A program made the position numbers and the translations under genes. This document shows positions 25,360 through 33,971 of a DNA stretch of 64,000 bases, in pieces (position 1 is the stretch's first letter; every line of letters starts with the position of its first letter). This DNA is from Pseudomonas sp. Irchel 3H7 (GTDB lineage: Bacteria > Pseudomonadota > Gammaproteobacteria > Pseudomonadales > Pseudomonadaceae), in NCBI RefSeq assembly GCF_900187605.1, contig NZ_FYEA01000011.1, forward strand, positions 1-64,000, written 5' to 3'. A model generated the notes under the pieces. It worked only from the letters and a program-made list of their open reading frames with translations. It made no database searches and was not told the DNA's origin.

Positions 25360-26541
25360 ATGTCGCCATTGATTCGCTTATCCGCCTGCTTCGTGGCCCT
25401 GATGATGGCCATGGGCATCGGGCGTTTCGCCCTCACCCCGCAAATGCCACACCTGCTCAGCGAAGGGCAGATCGACCTGACGGCCGCTGGTCTGATTGCC
25501 GCGGCCAATTACCTCGGTTATCTGCTCGGCGCGGTGGACGCGATGTTTGCGCATCGCCCGCAGCAGGTGCAACGGCGCCTGCACGGCGGCTTGTGGTTGT
25601 GCGTGCTGCTGACCCTGGCGTCGTTCTGGGCCAATGGCTTCTGGTCGCACTTGCTGTTGCGCTTCGGCACCGGGGTGGCGAGCGCCTGGGTGCTGGTGAT
25701 GATCACGTCTTTAAGCCAACCCTTGGCGGCGGCAGCGGGTCGCCCAAGTTTGGGCGCTCTGGTATTTGCCGGACCAGGTCTGGGGATTTTTCTGACGGGG
25801 GTGCTGGCGCTGGTCTCACATCTGCTGAATCAGACGTCCGCAACGTTGTGGCTGATTTATGCCGCAGCGGCGTTGGTGATGATGTTGGGGGTCTGGCGTC
25901 TGCTGCCAACGCCTGTCGCAACGACAACGGCGGTTGCTGCGCCGGTCAGTCCGTCGAATCGGGGCATTGGCCGGCTGGCGGTGATCTATGCGCTGTACGG
26001 CGTCGGCTACATCATTCCGGCGACCTTCCTCTCGCAAATGGCCAATGCGCAGTTTCACGGGCAATGGCAGGCGGATCTGTTCTGGCCCTGCTTCGGTCTT
26101 GGCGCTGCGATTGGCGTGTTGCTGGTGAGCCTGCGGCGTCACGATCGCGCAACGACCCGTCACTGGTTGATGGCGACGCTGTGGCTGCAAGCGGCCGGGG
26201 TGTTTGCCTGTCTGCTGGGCAGCGGACTTGGCCTGGCAATGGGTGTGATCCTGTGTGGCATGCCGTTTCTGGCTTGCATGCAACTGGTCATGCAGCGCTC
26301 GCGGGAACTGGCGCCGCACGCCACCCAGCGCAACGCCGGGATGCTCACTGCCTGCTTTGCGGTCGGCCAGCTCAGCGGCCCGCTGCTGGCCGCGTTGAGC
26401 AGCCATTTCAGCGGCGGCTTGCAGCCCGCATTAGTGATCGCCGGCAGCGGTTTGCTGCTGGCCGGCGGCCTGGCGATGCAATCGACTAACGTTGGCCGAG
26501 CGCTTTGCGCAAACGCCGGCGCAACCACTGCTCGGCGCTGA
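25360..26541 (+). CDS. YbfB/YjiJ-family MFS transporter
   Basis: 393 residues with about 12 membrane helices. The family signature lies at the N-terminus (MGIGRFALTPQMPHLL) and in the GLIAAANYLGYLLGA helix, both typical of YbfB/YjiJ proteins. The substrate is unknown. It is probably controlled by the divergent LysR gene. The last 56 bases overlap, tail to tail, the 3' end of the convergent EamA gene. Confidence 0.85.
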   Translation: MSPLIRLSACFVALMMAMGIGRFALTPQMPHLLSEGQIDLTAAGLIAAANYLGYLLGAVDAMFAHRPQQVQRRLHGGLWLCVLLTLASFWANGFWSHLLLRFGTGVASAWVLVMITSLSQPLAAAAGRPSLGALVFAGPGLGIFLTGVLALVSHLLNQTSATLWLIYAAAALVMMLGVWRLLPTPVATTTAVAAPVSPSNRGIGRLAVIYALYGVGYIIPATFLSQMANAQFHGQWQADLFWPCFGLGAAIGVLLVSLRRHDRATTRHWLMATLWLQAAGVFACLLGSGLGLAMGVILCGMPFLACMQLVMQRSRELAPHATQRNAGMLTACFAVGQLSGPLLAALSSHFSGGLQPALVIAGSGLLLAGGLAMQSTNVGRALCANAGATTARR

Positions 26542-27418
26542 CAAAGGTGATACCGAGCAACACCAGCACCGCGCCGATGATGAAGTTCACGCTCAGTTGT
26601 TCGCCGAGCAGCAACACGCCAAAGGTCACGCCGAACAGCGGCGTCATGAACGAGAACACCGCAAGGTTCGCCGCCAGATAACGGCGCAGCAACCAGAACC
26701 AGATCAGGTAACTGAAGAACGACACAACGAGCCCCTGAAACAGCACACTGGCGACGGCCACAGTGGTGAGACTGACATGAGTGATCTGGCCGCTGAAAAG
26801 CGCGATCAACAGCAGGCCGAGGAAACCGACGATCAACTGATAAAACAGGGTCAACGTCACCGGCGCTTCCGACAATCGCGAGGCGCGCACCACCACCGTG
26901 GTTGCGCCCCAGCAGGCACCGGCCAAGACACCAAAGGCATCGCCCAGGAGCATGCGCCGATCAAGGTCATTCCAGGACACGCCGCCAGCGAAAGCAATCG
27001 CAATGCCGATAAACGCGAGCAGAATCCCCAACCATTGCAACGGTCGCAGTCGCTCACTGGCCAACAGGAAATGCACGCCCAGCGCGGTAAAAATCGGCGC
27101 GGTATAGAGGAACACCGACATGTGCGCGGCAGTAGTCAGTTGCAACCCTTCGGCGATGAAGAAGAACTCCAGACCGAACAACGCACCGGCCAGCAGCCCG
27201 CCACGCCAGGTCACGCCAACCTGATCCCAGCCGCCCTTCCAGCAGATCAGCAATCCCACCAGCAACGCAGAGATCCCCGAGCGCGCGGCCGCTTGCATGA
27301 CTGGCGCGATGTCGGGCGCCGCCCATTTGATCATCACCTGCTGCACACCCCAGATCAGGCACAGACCGATCATCACTTGCAGGGCAAAACTGTCGGCATT
27401 GCGCCGCTCGACACTCAC
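26486..27418 (-). CDS. EamA-family (DMT) transporter
   Basis: 310 residues. The likely start is GTG at 27418, with GAGGT upstream; the frame is open further but lacks a better signal. There are ten membrane helices in two EamA repeats (about residues 20-145 and 160-290), with the conserved GxxWG and PLFGVTFGVLLLGE blocks. It is a probable exporter of amino acids or other metabolites. The gene overlaps the convergent MFS gene by 56 bases. Confidence 0.85.
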   Translation of the reverse strand: MSVERRNADSFALQVMIGLCLIWGVQQVMIKWAAPDIAPVMQAAARSGISALLVGLLICWKGGWDQVGVTWRGGLLAGALFGLEFFFIAEGLQLTTAAHMSVFLYTAPIFTALGVHFLLASERLRPLQWLGILLAFIGIAIAFAGGVSWNDLDRRMLLGDAFGVLAGACWGATTVVVRASRLSEAPVTLTLFYQLIVGFLGLLLIALFSGQITHVSLTTVAVASVLFQGLVVSFFSYLIWFWLLRRYLAANLAVFSFMTPLFGVTFGVLLLGEQLSVNFIIGAVLVLLGITFVSAEQWLRRRLRKALGQR

Positions 27419-27570
27419 CGCAACACCTCGAACACACACAACATGGCAGGCCATCCAATGGTCAAAAACAATGCCGGGGATTATCAATCAGTCAGAGGGA
27501 AAAAGCCGTCTGGAAAAGACATATAGTTCTTCAGTGGCGGCAGGGGTGAATGGCTGTCGGCTGCGCCGCC

Positions 27571-27662
27571 ATTCGCTGGCAAGCCAGCTCCCACAGTGAC
27601 AGGTTGTCCGCTATTCCACTGTTCGACACAAAACCCTGTGGGAGCCTGGCTTGCCAGCGATG
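27571..27662. repeat. REP-type inverted repeat (GCTGGCAAGCCAGC family)
   Basis: ATTCGCTGGCAAGCCAGCTC at the left and GCCTGGCTTGCCAGCGAT at the right form inverted arms; the right arm carries one extra C. Same family as 16391-16490. Confidence 0.8.
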
Positions 27663-27684
27663 GCGTCAGTTCAATCAACCCTGC

Positions 27685-28086
27685 TCATGGATCTGAATGC
27701 AGTCGTTTAGCCAACAAAAACCCAACGCTACAAGCCACTGCCGTGGCAAACGTCCCCCACGCCCAATCCATCAATGACACCTGCACCGACCACCCGCGCA
27801 ACGTCGCCCAATTGGTCAGGTCGTAAGTGCCATACGCCACCAGCCCCAATAACGCCCCCCGCTTCGCCGCCCATTGCCACGTCACGGCCGGCAGCACCAC
27901 AAACACCACACAACCAAAAACATACAGGCAATAAAAAACCGCTGCCGGAACCAGCAGCGGTTTTTCGAGCATCAGCGGACCGAGCAGTTCGCGATAGGTC
28001 GGCGCCATCAACAGGCCGAGCCAGATACCGTCGAGCAACAGAAACGTCACCAGCGTGGCAACGTAGGCAATCAGCGCTTTTTTCAT
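27685..28086 (-). CDS. DUF2177 family membrane protein
   Basis: 133 residues from the ATG at 28086, which follows GAGG; an upstream in-frame extension is poor. Four predicted membrane helices include an N-terminal KKALIAYVATLVTFLLLDGIW and a C-terminal TFATAVACSVGFLLAKRL. The YGTYDLTNWATL motif is typical of DUF2177 proteins. It is an inner-membrane protein of unknown role, 46 bases downstream of the S1-domain gene on the same strand. Confidence 0.8.
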   Translation of the reverse strand: MKKALIAYVATLVTFLLLDGIWLGLLMAPTYRELLGPLMLEKPLLVPAAVFYCLYVFGCVVFVVLPAVTWQWAAKRGALLGLVAYGTYDLTNWATLRGWSVQVSLMDWAWGTFATAVACSVGFLLAKRLHSDP

Positions 28087-28132
28087 CGACCCGACCTCGT
28101 GTGTGCCCCATGCAACATGGGCCACCCAAGGC

Positions 28133-28969
28133 TCAGGTTAGTTCAATGCGATCGGCATGAATGACGATCTTGCCTTCCTTGTACAGCGCACCGATGGCCT
28201 TCTTGAAGTTGCCTTTGCTGACGCCGAACAGGCTGCTGATCAATGCCGGATCGCTCTTGTCGCTGACCGGCAATGTGCCGCTGTTGTCGCGCAACTTGGC
28301 GAGGATCTTCGAGTTCAGGCTGCTGGCCGCTTCCTGGCCAACCGGTTGCAGGCTCAGAGCGATCTTGCCGTCGGCACGGATTTCCTTGATATAGCCCTTC
28401 TCGATCATGCCGGCGCGCATGAACTTGAAGATTTCGTTCTTGTGAATCAAACCCCAGTGCTTGTTGTTGATGATCGCCTTGAAGCCCATGTCGGTGGCTT
28501 CGGCAACCAGCAGATCAACTTCCTGGCCCTGGCTGTAGTTGGCCGGGGTCTTGTCGAGGTAGCGATCCAGACGCGCGGTCGCGGTGATGCGGCGGGTGTG
28601 CTTATCGAGGTAGACATGCACCACGCAGTATTCGCCGGCGGTCATCTGGCGCTTTTCTTCGGAATACGGCAGCAACAGATCCTTCGGCAGCCCCCAATCG
28701 AGGAACACACCGATGCTGTTGACTTCAACGACTTTCAGACTGGCAAATTCGCCGACCTGAACTTTTGGTTTTTCCGTGGTGGCGAGAAGTTTGTCTTCGC
28801 TGTCCAGATAAACAAATACGTTGAGCCAATCTTCATCTTCGGTAGGAATATCTTTCGGAATATAACGATTAGGCAAAAGAATCTCGCCGTCAGCACCGCC
28901 GTCCAGATATAAACCGAAGTTAGTGTGTTTCACCACTTGCAAACTGTTGTAACGCCCGACTAAAGCCAT
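28133..28969 (-). CDS. CvfB/YitL-type S1-like RNA-binding protein
   Basis: 278 residues of about the family length. Tandem S1-like OB folds begin with MALVGRYNSLQVVKHTNFGLYLDG and GEFASLKVVEVNSIGVFLDWG, and are followed by a third S1 domain and a C-terminal winged helix (SKGNFKKAIGALYKEGKI). S. aureus CvfB of this family binds RNA and affects virulence-gene expression; a post-transcriptional role in the cytoplasm is inferred here. Confidence 0.85.
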   Translation of the reverse strand: MALVGRYNSLQVVKHTNFGLYLDGGADGEILLPNRYIPKDIPTEDEDWLNVFVYLDSEDKLLATTEKPKVQVGEFASLKVVEVNSIGVFLDWGLPKDLLLPYSEEKRQMTAGEYCVVHVYLDKHTRRITATARLDRYLDKTPANYSQGQEVDLLVAEATDMGFKAIINNKHWGLIHKNEIFKFMRAGMIEKGYIKEIRADGKIALSLQPVGQEAASSLNSKILAKLRDNSGTLPVSDKSDPALISSLFGVSKGNFKKAIGALYKEGKIVIHADRIELT

Positions 28970-29311
28970 TTTCCGAAACCCTCATTGCGTGGGCGGCATT
29001 CTACCCGTTTTTGGCGTGCCCGTCGGGCGGCAGATCCGCACGCTGTTGAAACCCGCTCAACACCTTGATTTTCCTTGCTCGCGCCAGTGGCTTGAGTGCC
29101 GCTCGTCAGGCAGGCACAAGCGCTCGCGGGTGAAAACCTGAATGCCGCAACACCTGAATGTTCTTATTTAAAACAGCAGGTTAGCCGAATATTTCGAACA
29201 TTTAATCGAGAATAATGCAGCAATGAGGTTGGTTATTCCCGGGGATATTTACCAAGCAATTGTCAAGTTATTCCTGTACGATGCCTGGCCGAGTTACTTT
29301 TCTACAGGTTA
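28970..29311. other. Intergenic region, 342 bases
   Basis: This divergent upstream region lies between the S1-domain gene and the small 62-residue gene. The left half is GC-rich, and the right half (from about 29160) is AT-rich, as expected of a promoter. I see no gene, known RNA or repeat. Confidence 0.6.
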
Positions 29312-29500
29312 ATGGCCGCCATGCGTGTAAAAGCATCCACCAGCAAAGCAAAGCCAGCTCCAGCCGTTGAAACCAGCGAATCGATCAACGATCAGATCGC
29401 AGCGTTCCTCAAGTCCGGCGGCGAGATTCAGCAAATTGCCAAAGGCGTCAGTGGCCAGACATTCGGCCCGTCCAAGCAGATCAGCCTGGGCAAGAAGTAA
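29312..29500 (+). CDS. Small conserved protein with a SutA-like FLxxGGxxQxI motif
   Basis: 62 residues from the ATG at 29312 (59 if the ATG at 29321 is used; the ACAGG site suits neither perfectly). The N-terminus is Lys/Ala/Pro-rich and probably disordered, followed by a compact segment IAAFLKSGGEIQQIAKGVSG and a basic end. The FLxxGGxxQxI core resembles that of SutA, the RNA-polymerase-binding survival regulator of Pseudomonas, but the acidic arms of SutA are missing. Function unknown. A stable hairpin follows the gene. Confidence 0.6.
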   Translation: MAAMRVKASTSKAKPAPAVETSESINDQIAAFLKSGGEIQQIAKGVSGQTFGPSKQISLGKK

Positions 29501-29516
29501 TACCCGGTTTACACCC

Positions 29517-29551
29517 GTCCAGAGGCGCTTTGAGCTTCGAAGCGTCTGGAC
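29517..29551 (+). terminator. Strong hairpin after the small gene (terminator or 3' stabiliser)
   Basis: GTCCAGA (29517-29523) with CGCTT (29526-29530) pairs with AAGCG (29540-29544) and TCTGGAC (29545-29551), leaving a two-base bulge. No T-run follows, so termination is uncertain. Confidence 0.4.
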
Positions 29552-29706
29552 TGGCACCGCGCAACATACCCTCCGCATTAAACAAAAATCCTTTTAAATC
29601 GACGAACGGCCTTCAACGCCGAGCATTCGCCGGTATCCTTGCACGCGTCTAGATCAAGCGTTTCAGCAGGCCCGCCGCCCTGCCCTCGCTGTTCATGGAG
29701 TGACGC

Positions 29707-30423
29707 ATGCGCAAACCATCCTGTTTATTACTCGTAGGCCTATTGGCCAGTGCGACCGCGCACGCGCAGATTTTCCAGCGTGAGCTCGGCGACTTCGATC
29801 TCAAACTTGGCACCACCCCCACGCGCAGCATGGCCCAGGGTCTGGTCAAACCCGCGGCAATCGGTTCCTTCCACGGCGGCCTCGACCTGAGCCACGACAG
29901 TGGCCTCTACGTTGGCCAGTACGCGCCGAGCATGGGCATCACGCCGGGCAAGAACCTCGAGATCGACTCCTACGTCGGCTTTAAACAGCCTTTCGATCAA
30001 ACCCTTGGTTACGAAGTCGGGATGATCCACTACAGCTATCCCAAGGTAGAAACGCTCGACAGCCAGGAGCTGTTCGGTGGTTTGACCTTGCTCGGCAGCC
30101 GCTTCGGCGTGGCCTTCAGCAACGACCCGGATAAACAGAACAACACCTTGTTTGCCGATCTTGGCGGCAATCAACCGTTCGGCATCGGCGTCAGCATGAA
30201 ATACACCACCCACCAACTGAACACGCCGGTAGCTGTGGACGGTGGTTATGTCGGCAGCTTTACCGATTGGTCAGTGAAATTGTCCCGGCCATTCATGGGC
30301 GTCGATCTCGACCTGATCTACAGCAACTCCAGCCTCAGCGGCAGCGATTGCTCGGCCTACTCCGGGCACAACAGTCAGTGCGACGGCCTCGTCACCCTCA
30401 AGGCTGAACGCGCGTTCTATTGA
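29707..30423 (+). CDS. TorF-family putative porin
   Basis: 238 residues with a signal peptide ending at AHA (about residue 18). The mature protein shows alternating beta strands with Gly/aromatic pattern and ends in an aromatic residue (RAFY), as expected for an outer-membrane barrel. The FHGGLDLSHDSGLYVGQYAPS segment is typical of the TorF/TIGR02001 group. The transported solute is unknown. One C-terminal disulphide is possible (SDCSAYSGHNSQCD). Confidence 0.75.
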   Translation: MRKPSCLLLVGLLASATAHAQIFQRELGDFDLKLGTTPTRSMAQGLVKPAAIGSFHGGLDLSHDSGLYVGQYAPSMGITPGKNLEIDSYVGFKQPFDQTLGYEVGMIHYSYPKVETLDSQELFGGLTLLGSRFGVAFSNDPDKQNNTLFADLGGNQPFGIGVSMKYTTHQLNTPVAVDGGYVGSFTDWSVKLSRPFMGVDLDLIYSNSSLSGSDCSAYSGHNSQCDGLVTLKAERAFY

Positions 30424-30501
30424 TCGGCTGAACTGCCGGGTTCATTCTGCGTTCACATAGGAATCAGTCCCTCGAAGCCAGGCTCACGCAAGGATTCGCC
30501 C

Positions 30502-31371
30502 ATGTCTCGCTGGTTCAAACACATCGCCGCGCTACTGATCTTCACCCTCGCCCTCGGCGCCTGCAGTCGCGTCGGCCTGGCCTATCGCAATCTCGATGTG
30601 ATCATTCCATGGACGCTCGGCGATTACCTGGACATGAACGGCGAGCAGAAAGACTGGTTCAACGAACGCCTCAAGGACCACCTGAGCTGGCATTGCACCA
30701 CGCAATTGCCGGGCTACCTGGACTGGCTTGATCGCCTGCAGACAATGGTCGAAACCAATCAGGTCACCGATGCCGCGCTGCAGGCCCGCACGGTGGAGGC
30801 CAAGCAGGCCATCGCCGAAACAGCGCGGGAAATCACCCCGTCCGCCGTCGAGCTGTTGCAAGGTCTGGACGACAAACAGGTGGCGGAAATGAATGACGCG
30901 TTTGCCAAGGATTTGCGCAAGCGTCAGCAGGAATACCTGAAACCACCGCTTAAGCAGCAAATTGCCGAACGTGGCGCGCGCATGGTTAAACGTCTGAACG
31001 ATTGGCTGGGGCCACTGAGCGCCACGCAGGAGCAGCGGGTCATGGCGTGGTCGACCGCGCTGGGCGATCAGTACACGCAATGGATCGCCAATCGCGCCCA
31101 TTGGCAGAAGCAGTTCAGTGCCGCAGTCGCACAACGCAAAAGTCCCGAATTCCCACAGAGAATCGAGACGCTTCTGGTCAATCGCGAGACCTTATGGACA
31201 GCGGATTACCGCAAGGCCTTTGCCGATACTGAGGCGCAGGGACGCTCGCTAGCAGTGGATCTGATGGCCGAAAGCACGCCGCAACAGCGGCAGCGGTTGT
31301 TGAAGAAGATCGAAGGGGTGCGCAAAGACTTCAACGACCTCAAATGCCTCAAGGCCGCGAAGCAGAATTAG
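30502..31371 (+). CDS. DUF6279 family lipoprotein
   Basis: 289 residues. The N-terminal helix ends in the lipobox LGAC (Cys about residue 21), so it is an exported lipoprotein. The remainder is all-helical and includes WTLGDYLDMNGEQKDWFNERL, typical of DUF6279. Function unknown. It lies 78 bases after the porin gene on the same strand and may share its transcript. Confidence 0.8.
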   Translation: MSRWFKHIAALLIFTLALGACSRVGLAYRNLDVIIPWTLGDYLDMNGEQKDWFNERLKDHLSWHCTTQLPGYLDWLDRLQTMVETNQVTDAALQARTVEAKQAIAETAREITPSAVELLQGLDDKQVAEMNDAFAKDLRKRQQEYLKPPLKQQIAERGARMVKRLNDWLGPLSATQEQRVMAWSTALGDQYTQWIANRAHWQKQFSAAVAQRKSPEFPQRIETLLVNRETLWTADYRKAFADTEAQGRSLAVDLMAESTPQQRQRLLKKIEGVRKDFNDLKCLKAAKQN

Positions 31372-31382
31372 AAGATCAAAAC

Positions 31383-31440
31383 ATCGCAGCCTTCGGCAGC
31401 TCCTACACCGATTTCTGTAGGAGCTGCCGAAGGCTGCGAT
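31383..31440. repeat. Inverted repeat (ATCGCAGCCTTCGGCAGCTC family)
   Basis: Near-perfect arms ATCGCAGCCTTCGGCAGCTC and GAGCTGCCGAAGGCTGCGAT lie between the convergent DUF6279 and 130-residue genes and may act as a bidirectional terminator. Confidence 0.8.
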
Positions 31441-31458
31441 CTTTTGCCCTGTGGAAAA

Positions 31459-31851
31459 TCAGGCGATCTGGGCTTTTGACGCCACTTCATCAAACGTCGC
31501 CTCAGCCAGCGCATCCTCCTGCTCATCCAGCACCTGACGCGGGTGATCGTTGCCGGGAATGCTGCTGTCGATCAGGCTCAGCAAGCTGGAACCGCGAGGT
31601 GTCAGGACAAAATTGTTACCCGTGCTGCCCTCCTCATCCGGACGCGGTGCGATGTAGCCGCGCAACAGCAGCAACCTTTCATAGTCGCAAGCCAGCGTTT
31701 TCAGATGATCCAGATTCTCGATCGGCTCGCCAGCGCTGGCTTTCGCCGCGGCATAGTCTTCGGCGTAGGCCCGTGGGGCAAAACTGTGGCCGGCGCTGTT
31801 CTGCACTTCGTGCAGCAAGCGTTCAATCAAATCCCAGTTATAAGTCGTCAT
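31459..31851 (-). CDS. Conserved hypothetical protein, possible winged-helix regulator
   Basis: 130 residues. The N-terminal YNWDLIERLLHEVQ helix, a LKTLACDYERLLLLRGYI helix pair and NFVLTPRGSSLLSLID resemble a winged-helix fold of the DUF2513-like kind. The acidic C-terminal segment ends in VASKAQIA. I recall similar proteins in many Pseudomonas genomes without an assigned function. Confidence 0.6.
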   Translation of the reverse strand: MTTYNWDLIERLLHEVQNSAGHSFAPRAYAEDYAAAKASAGEPIENLDHLKTLACDYERLLLLRGYIAPRPDEEGSTGNNFVLTPRGSSLLSLIDSSIPGNDHPRQVLDEQEDALAEATFDEVASKAQIA

Positions 31852-31990
31852 CCTGATACAACCTCCGGTGCGCGTGATTTATGGCGCGTTCATAGGTTGT
31901 GACCGGAGTAGCTGTCAGCCGTTCAGCCGCATTTCCCGAGCCGACCGACCGGCGGTCTGTCGATTTTCAGCAGGGTTAAACGACTAGTCT

Positions 31991-32005
31991 GAAACAGACG
32001 GTTTC
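31991..32005. promoter_or_regulatory. Palindrome upstream of the DUF899 gene
   Basis: GAAAC-AGACG-GTTTC lies 22 bases before the DUF899 start codon, close to its promoter. It resembles the GAAAC-(N2-4)-GTTTC boxes of PsrA-type regulators, though with a five-base spacer. Confidence 0.3.
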
Positions 32006-32026
32006 AACCCCGCAGGAGAAATCATC

Positions 32027-32764
32027 ATGAACATTGAGAATCATCCGGTGGTATCGCGCGAAGAATGGCTCGCCGCCCGTAAGCAACATCTGATTCACGA
32101 GAAAGCCTTCACCAAGGAACGCGACCGGCTGAGCGCGGAACGTCGCGCTTTGCCATGGGTGAAGGTCGACAAGGACTACCACTTCCAGGGTTCGAACGGT
32201 GAATTGAAACTCACTGACTTGTTTGGCAAACACAGCCAACTGGTGGTTTACCACTTCATGTTTGCCAAGGATTGGGAGGAAGGGTGCCAGGGGTGCTCGT
32301 TCCTCAGCGACCATATCGATGGCGCCAATCAGCATCTGGCCCATCACGACATCGCTGTTGTGGCTGTTTCTCACGCCCCATTCAATGAGTTCCAGGACTT
32401 TAAACGGCGCATGGGCTGGAAGTTTGATTGGGTGTCGTCAGAGGGTTGTGACTTCAACTACGACTTCGGTGTTTGCGCCCGGGCAGAAGATGTCGCGGCG
32501 GGAAAGGCTACGTACAACTACGAAAAAACTGACAGCGCCGAGGAAGAAATGCCCGGGCTGAGCGTGTTTTATCGCAATGCGAATGGCGACATTTTCCACA
32601 CCTACTCAACCTATGCTCGCGGTCTCGACATGCTGGTCGGTGCCTACAACTACCTCGATCTCACGCCCAAAGGCAGGAATGAAGACGAGATCATGGAATG
32701 GGTTCGGCATCATGATCGTTATGAGCAAGGTGCTAAATCGAGTTGCTGCCACGAAGAGCAATAA
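32027..32764 (+). CDS. DUF899 family thioredoxin-like protein
   Basis: 245 residues; the ATG at 32027 follows GCAGGAG. The HPVVSREEWLAARKQHLIHEKAFT start and the YHFMFAKDWEEGCQGCSFLSDHIDG segment are characteristic of DUF899, a thioredoxin-fold family. CQGC lies where a redox CxxC would be. The C-terminus carries SSCCHEEQ, a possible metal-binding tail. It is cytoplasmic, and its substrate is unknown. Confidence 0.8.
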   Translation: MNIENHPVVSREEWLAARKQHLIHEKAFTKERDRLSAERRALPWVKVDKDYHFQGSNGELKLTDLFGKHSQLVVYHFMFAKDWEEGCQGCSFLSDHIDGANQHLAHHDIAVVAVSHAPFNEFQDFKRRMGWKFDWVSSEGCDFNYDFGVCARAEDVAAGKATYNYEKTDSAEEEMPGLSVFYRNANGDIFHTYSTYARGLDMLVGAYNYLDLTPKGRNEDEIMEWVRHHDRYEQGAKSSCCHEEQ

Positions 32765-32835
32765 GCACTGAACTTTTCCCGCGCTCAAGGCCTCAACCGG
32801 TTAACCCGCCTTAACCGGAACTGAGGCCTGCCCCG

Positions 32836-33111
32836 ATGAAAACCCTGATCAAGCTCACCCTCGCCGCCACCCTCGCTTGCGCCCTGCCCGTCTGGGCCTG
32901 TACGCCGGAGGAGGCCACCGCCAAACGTGAACAACTGGCCAAGGAAGTCGCCAAGCTCACCGAACAGAATCCGGCCAAGGCCAAAGAGATCAATGCCGAG
33001 TTGCAGAAAATGGATCTTGGTACGGCCAGCAAGGACCTGCCGGACAAGTGCCAATTGATTGATCAGCGGTTGAAAGAATTGAGTACGGCTGAGAAAAAAG
33101 CCGAAAGCTAA
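32836..33111 (+). CDS. Small periplasmic helical protein
   Basis: 91 residues with a signal peptide (MKTLIKLTLAATLACALPVWA). The mature part has two cysteines (CTPEE near the N-terminus and DKCQLI) that could form a disulphide, and amphipathic Lys/Glu-rich helices. No family with a known function was recognised; a small periplasmic structural or chaperone-like protein is possible. Confidence 0.65.
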   Translation: MKTLIKLTLAATLACALPVWACTPEEATAKREQLAKEVAKLTEQNPAKAKEINAELQKMDLGTASKDLPDKCQLIDQRLKELSTAEKKAES

Positions 33112-33126
33112 AAGCCAGGTCAAAAC

Positions 33127-33184
33127 ATCGCAGCCTGCGGCAACTCCTGCATCGATCGCTGTAGGAGCTGCCGCAGGCTGCGAT
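33127..33184. repeat. Inverted repeat (ATCGCAGCCTGCGGCAGCTC family)
   Basis: Near-perfect arms, ATCGCAGCCTGCGGCAACTC and GAGCTGCCGCAGGCTGCGAT, differ at one base. The element lies 15 bases after the small periplasmic gene. Confidence 0.8.
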
Positions 33185-33199
33185 CTTTTGCGCCTGAAA

Positions 33200-33250
33200 A
33201 TGCATTAATGCATTTATTTATTTGCATTACTGCATACCCCTGACTAGGGT
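33200..33250 (+). promoter_or_regulatory. Candidate promoter with paired 14-base operators for the cysteine protease operon
   Basis: A perfect palindrome ATGCATTAATGCAT (33200-33213) and a close copy TTGCATTACTGCAT (33222-33235) lie exactly 22 bases apart, about two helical turns. The second copy overlaps a possible -35 (TTGCAT, 33222-33227), followed after 17 bases by TAGGGT (33245-33250). This suggests a dimeric regulator binding two sites. The regulator is unknown. Confidence 0.4.
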
Positions 33251-33374
33251 TACCTCGAGCAAGGAGATCTGAACCGGCCACAGAAGATGGCAACCGTTAA
33301 GCACCGATCGCTCAGCAATACCGCAACACCCTCACAAGCAAGATGCTTGTTTTCATTCATGGAGGATTGAAAAA

Positions 33375-33959
33375 ATGTTAACCACAGAAGCAACACGATT
33401 CACCGGCGAATCACTGCCAAGGTGCCTGGCCAGCCATCTGCTCGACCCGCAACTGGTCGAAGTCGAGGCCGCTGAACAGATCAGCGCCCTCGCCGCTGGC
33501 AGCCTCAACTTCAACATGCAGAAACAGACCCAGACCAACTGGTGCTGGGCCGCCGTGTCCGCCTCGGTTGGCAACTATTACGGCACCGGAAACTGGACGC
33601 AGTGCGGCGTGGCCAGCACCCAGCTCGACCGCAACTGCTGCAATCAGCCGGGACCGTGCAACGTCTACGGCTATCTGGATTCCGCTCTGCAAACCACCCG
33701 CAGTTACAACGGCATGAATCAGGGCTCGCTACAGATGTCGGCCATTCAGAACCAGATCAGCATGGGCCGCCCGGTCGGCTTGCGCTGCGCCTGGTACGGC
33801 GGCGGTGCGCACTTTCTGACGATCTACGGCACCAATGGCGATTACGTATTGGTTGCAGACTCGATCTACGGCTATTCGACCCGCGCGCTGAACGCGTTCC
33901 CCCGTGCCTATAACGGCGGCGGCAACTGGACCCACACTTACTTCACCGTGAAAAACTAG
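33375..33959 (+). CDS. Papain-like cysteine protease (AvrRpt2/C70-like)
   Basis: 194 residues; the ATG is preceded by GGAGG. The catalytic Cys is C57 in NWCWAAVS, the His is H146 in GGGAHFLTIYG, and D162 in VADSIYG is the third residue. The QCxVA...CC...CN cysteine pattern (residues 77-95) also matches peptidase family C70, whose founder AvrRpt2 is a type III effector activated by a host cyclophilin. No Sec signal peptide is visible; residues 1-45 could be a propeptide or an unconventional secretion segment. It is the first gene of a two-gene operon with a partner of unknown function. It may be a secreted toxin or effector, but could also be a housekeeping protease. Confidence 0.75.
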   Translation: MLTTEATRFTGESLPRCLASHLLDPQLVEVEAAEQISALAAGSLNFNMQKQTQTNWCWAAVSASVGNYYGTGNWTQCGVASTQLDRNCCNQPGPCNVYGYLDSALQTTRSYNGMNQGSLQMSAIQNQISMGRPVGLRCAWYGGGAHFLTIYGTNGDYVLVADSIYGYSTRALNAFPRAYNGGGNWTHTYFTVKN

Positions 33960-33971
33960 GAGGGCGACATC

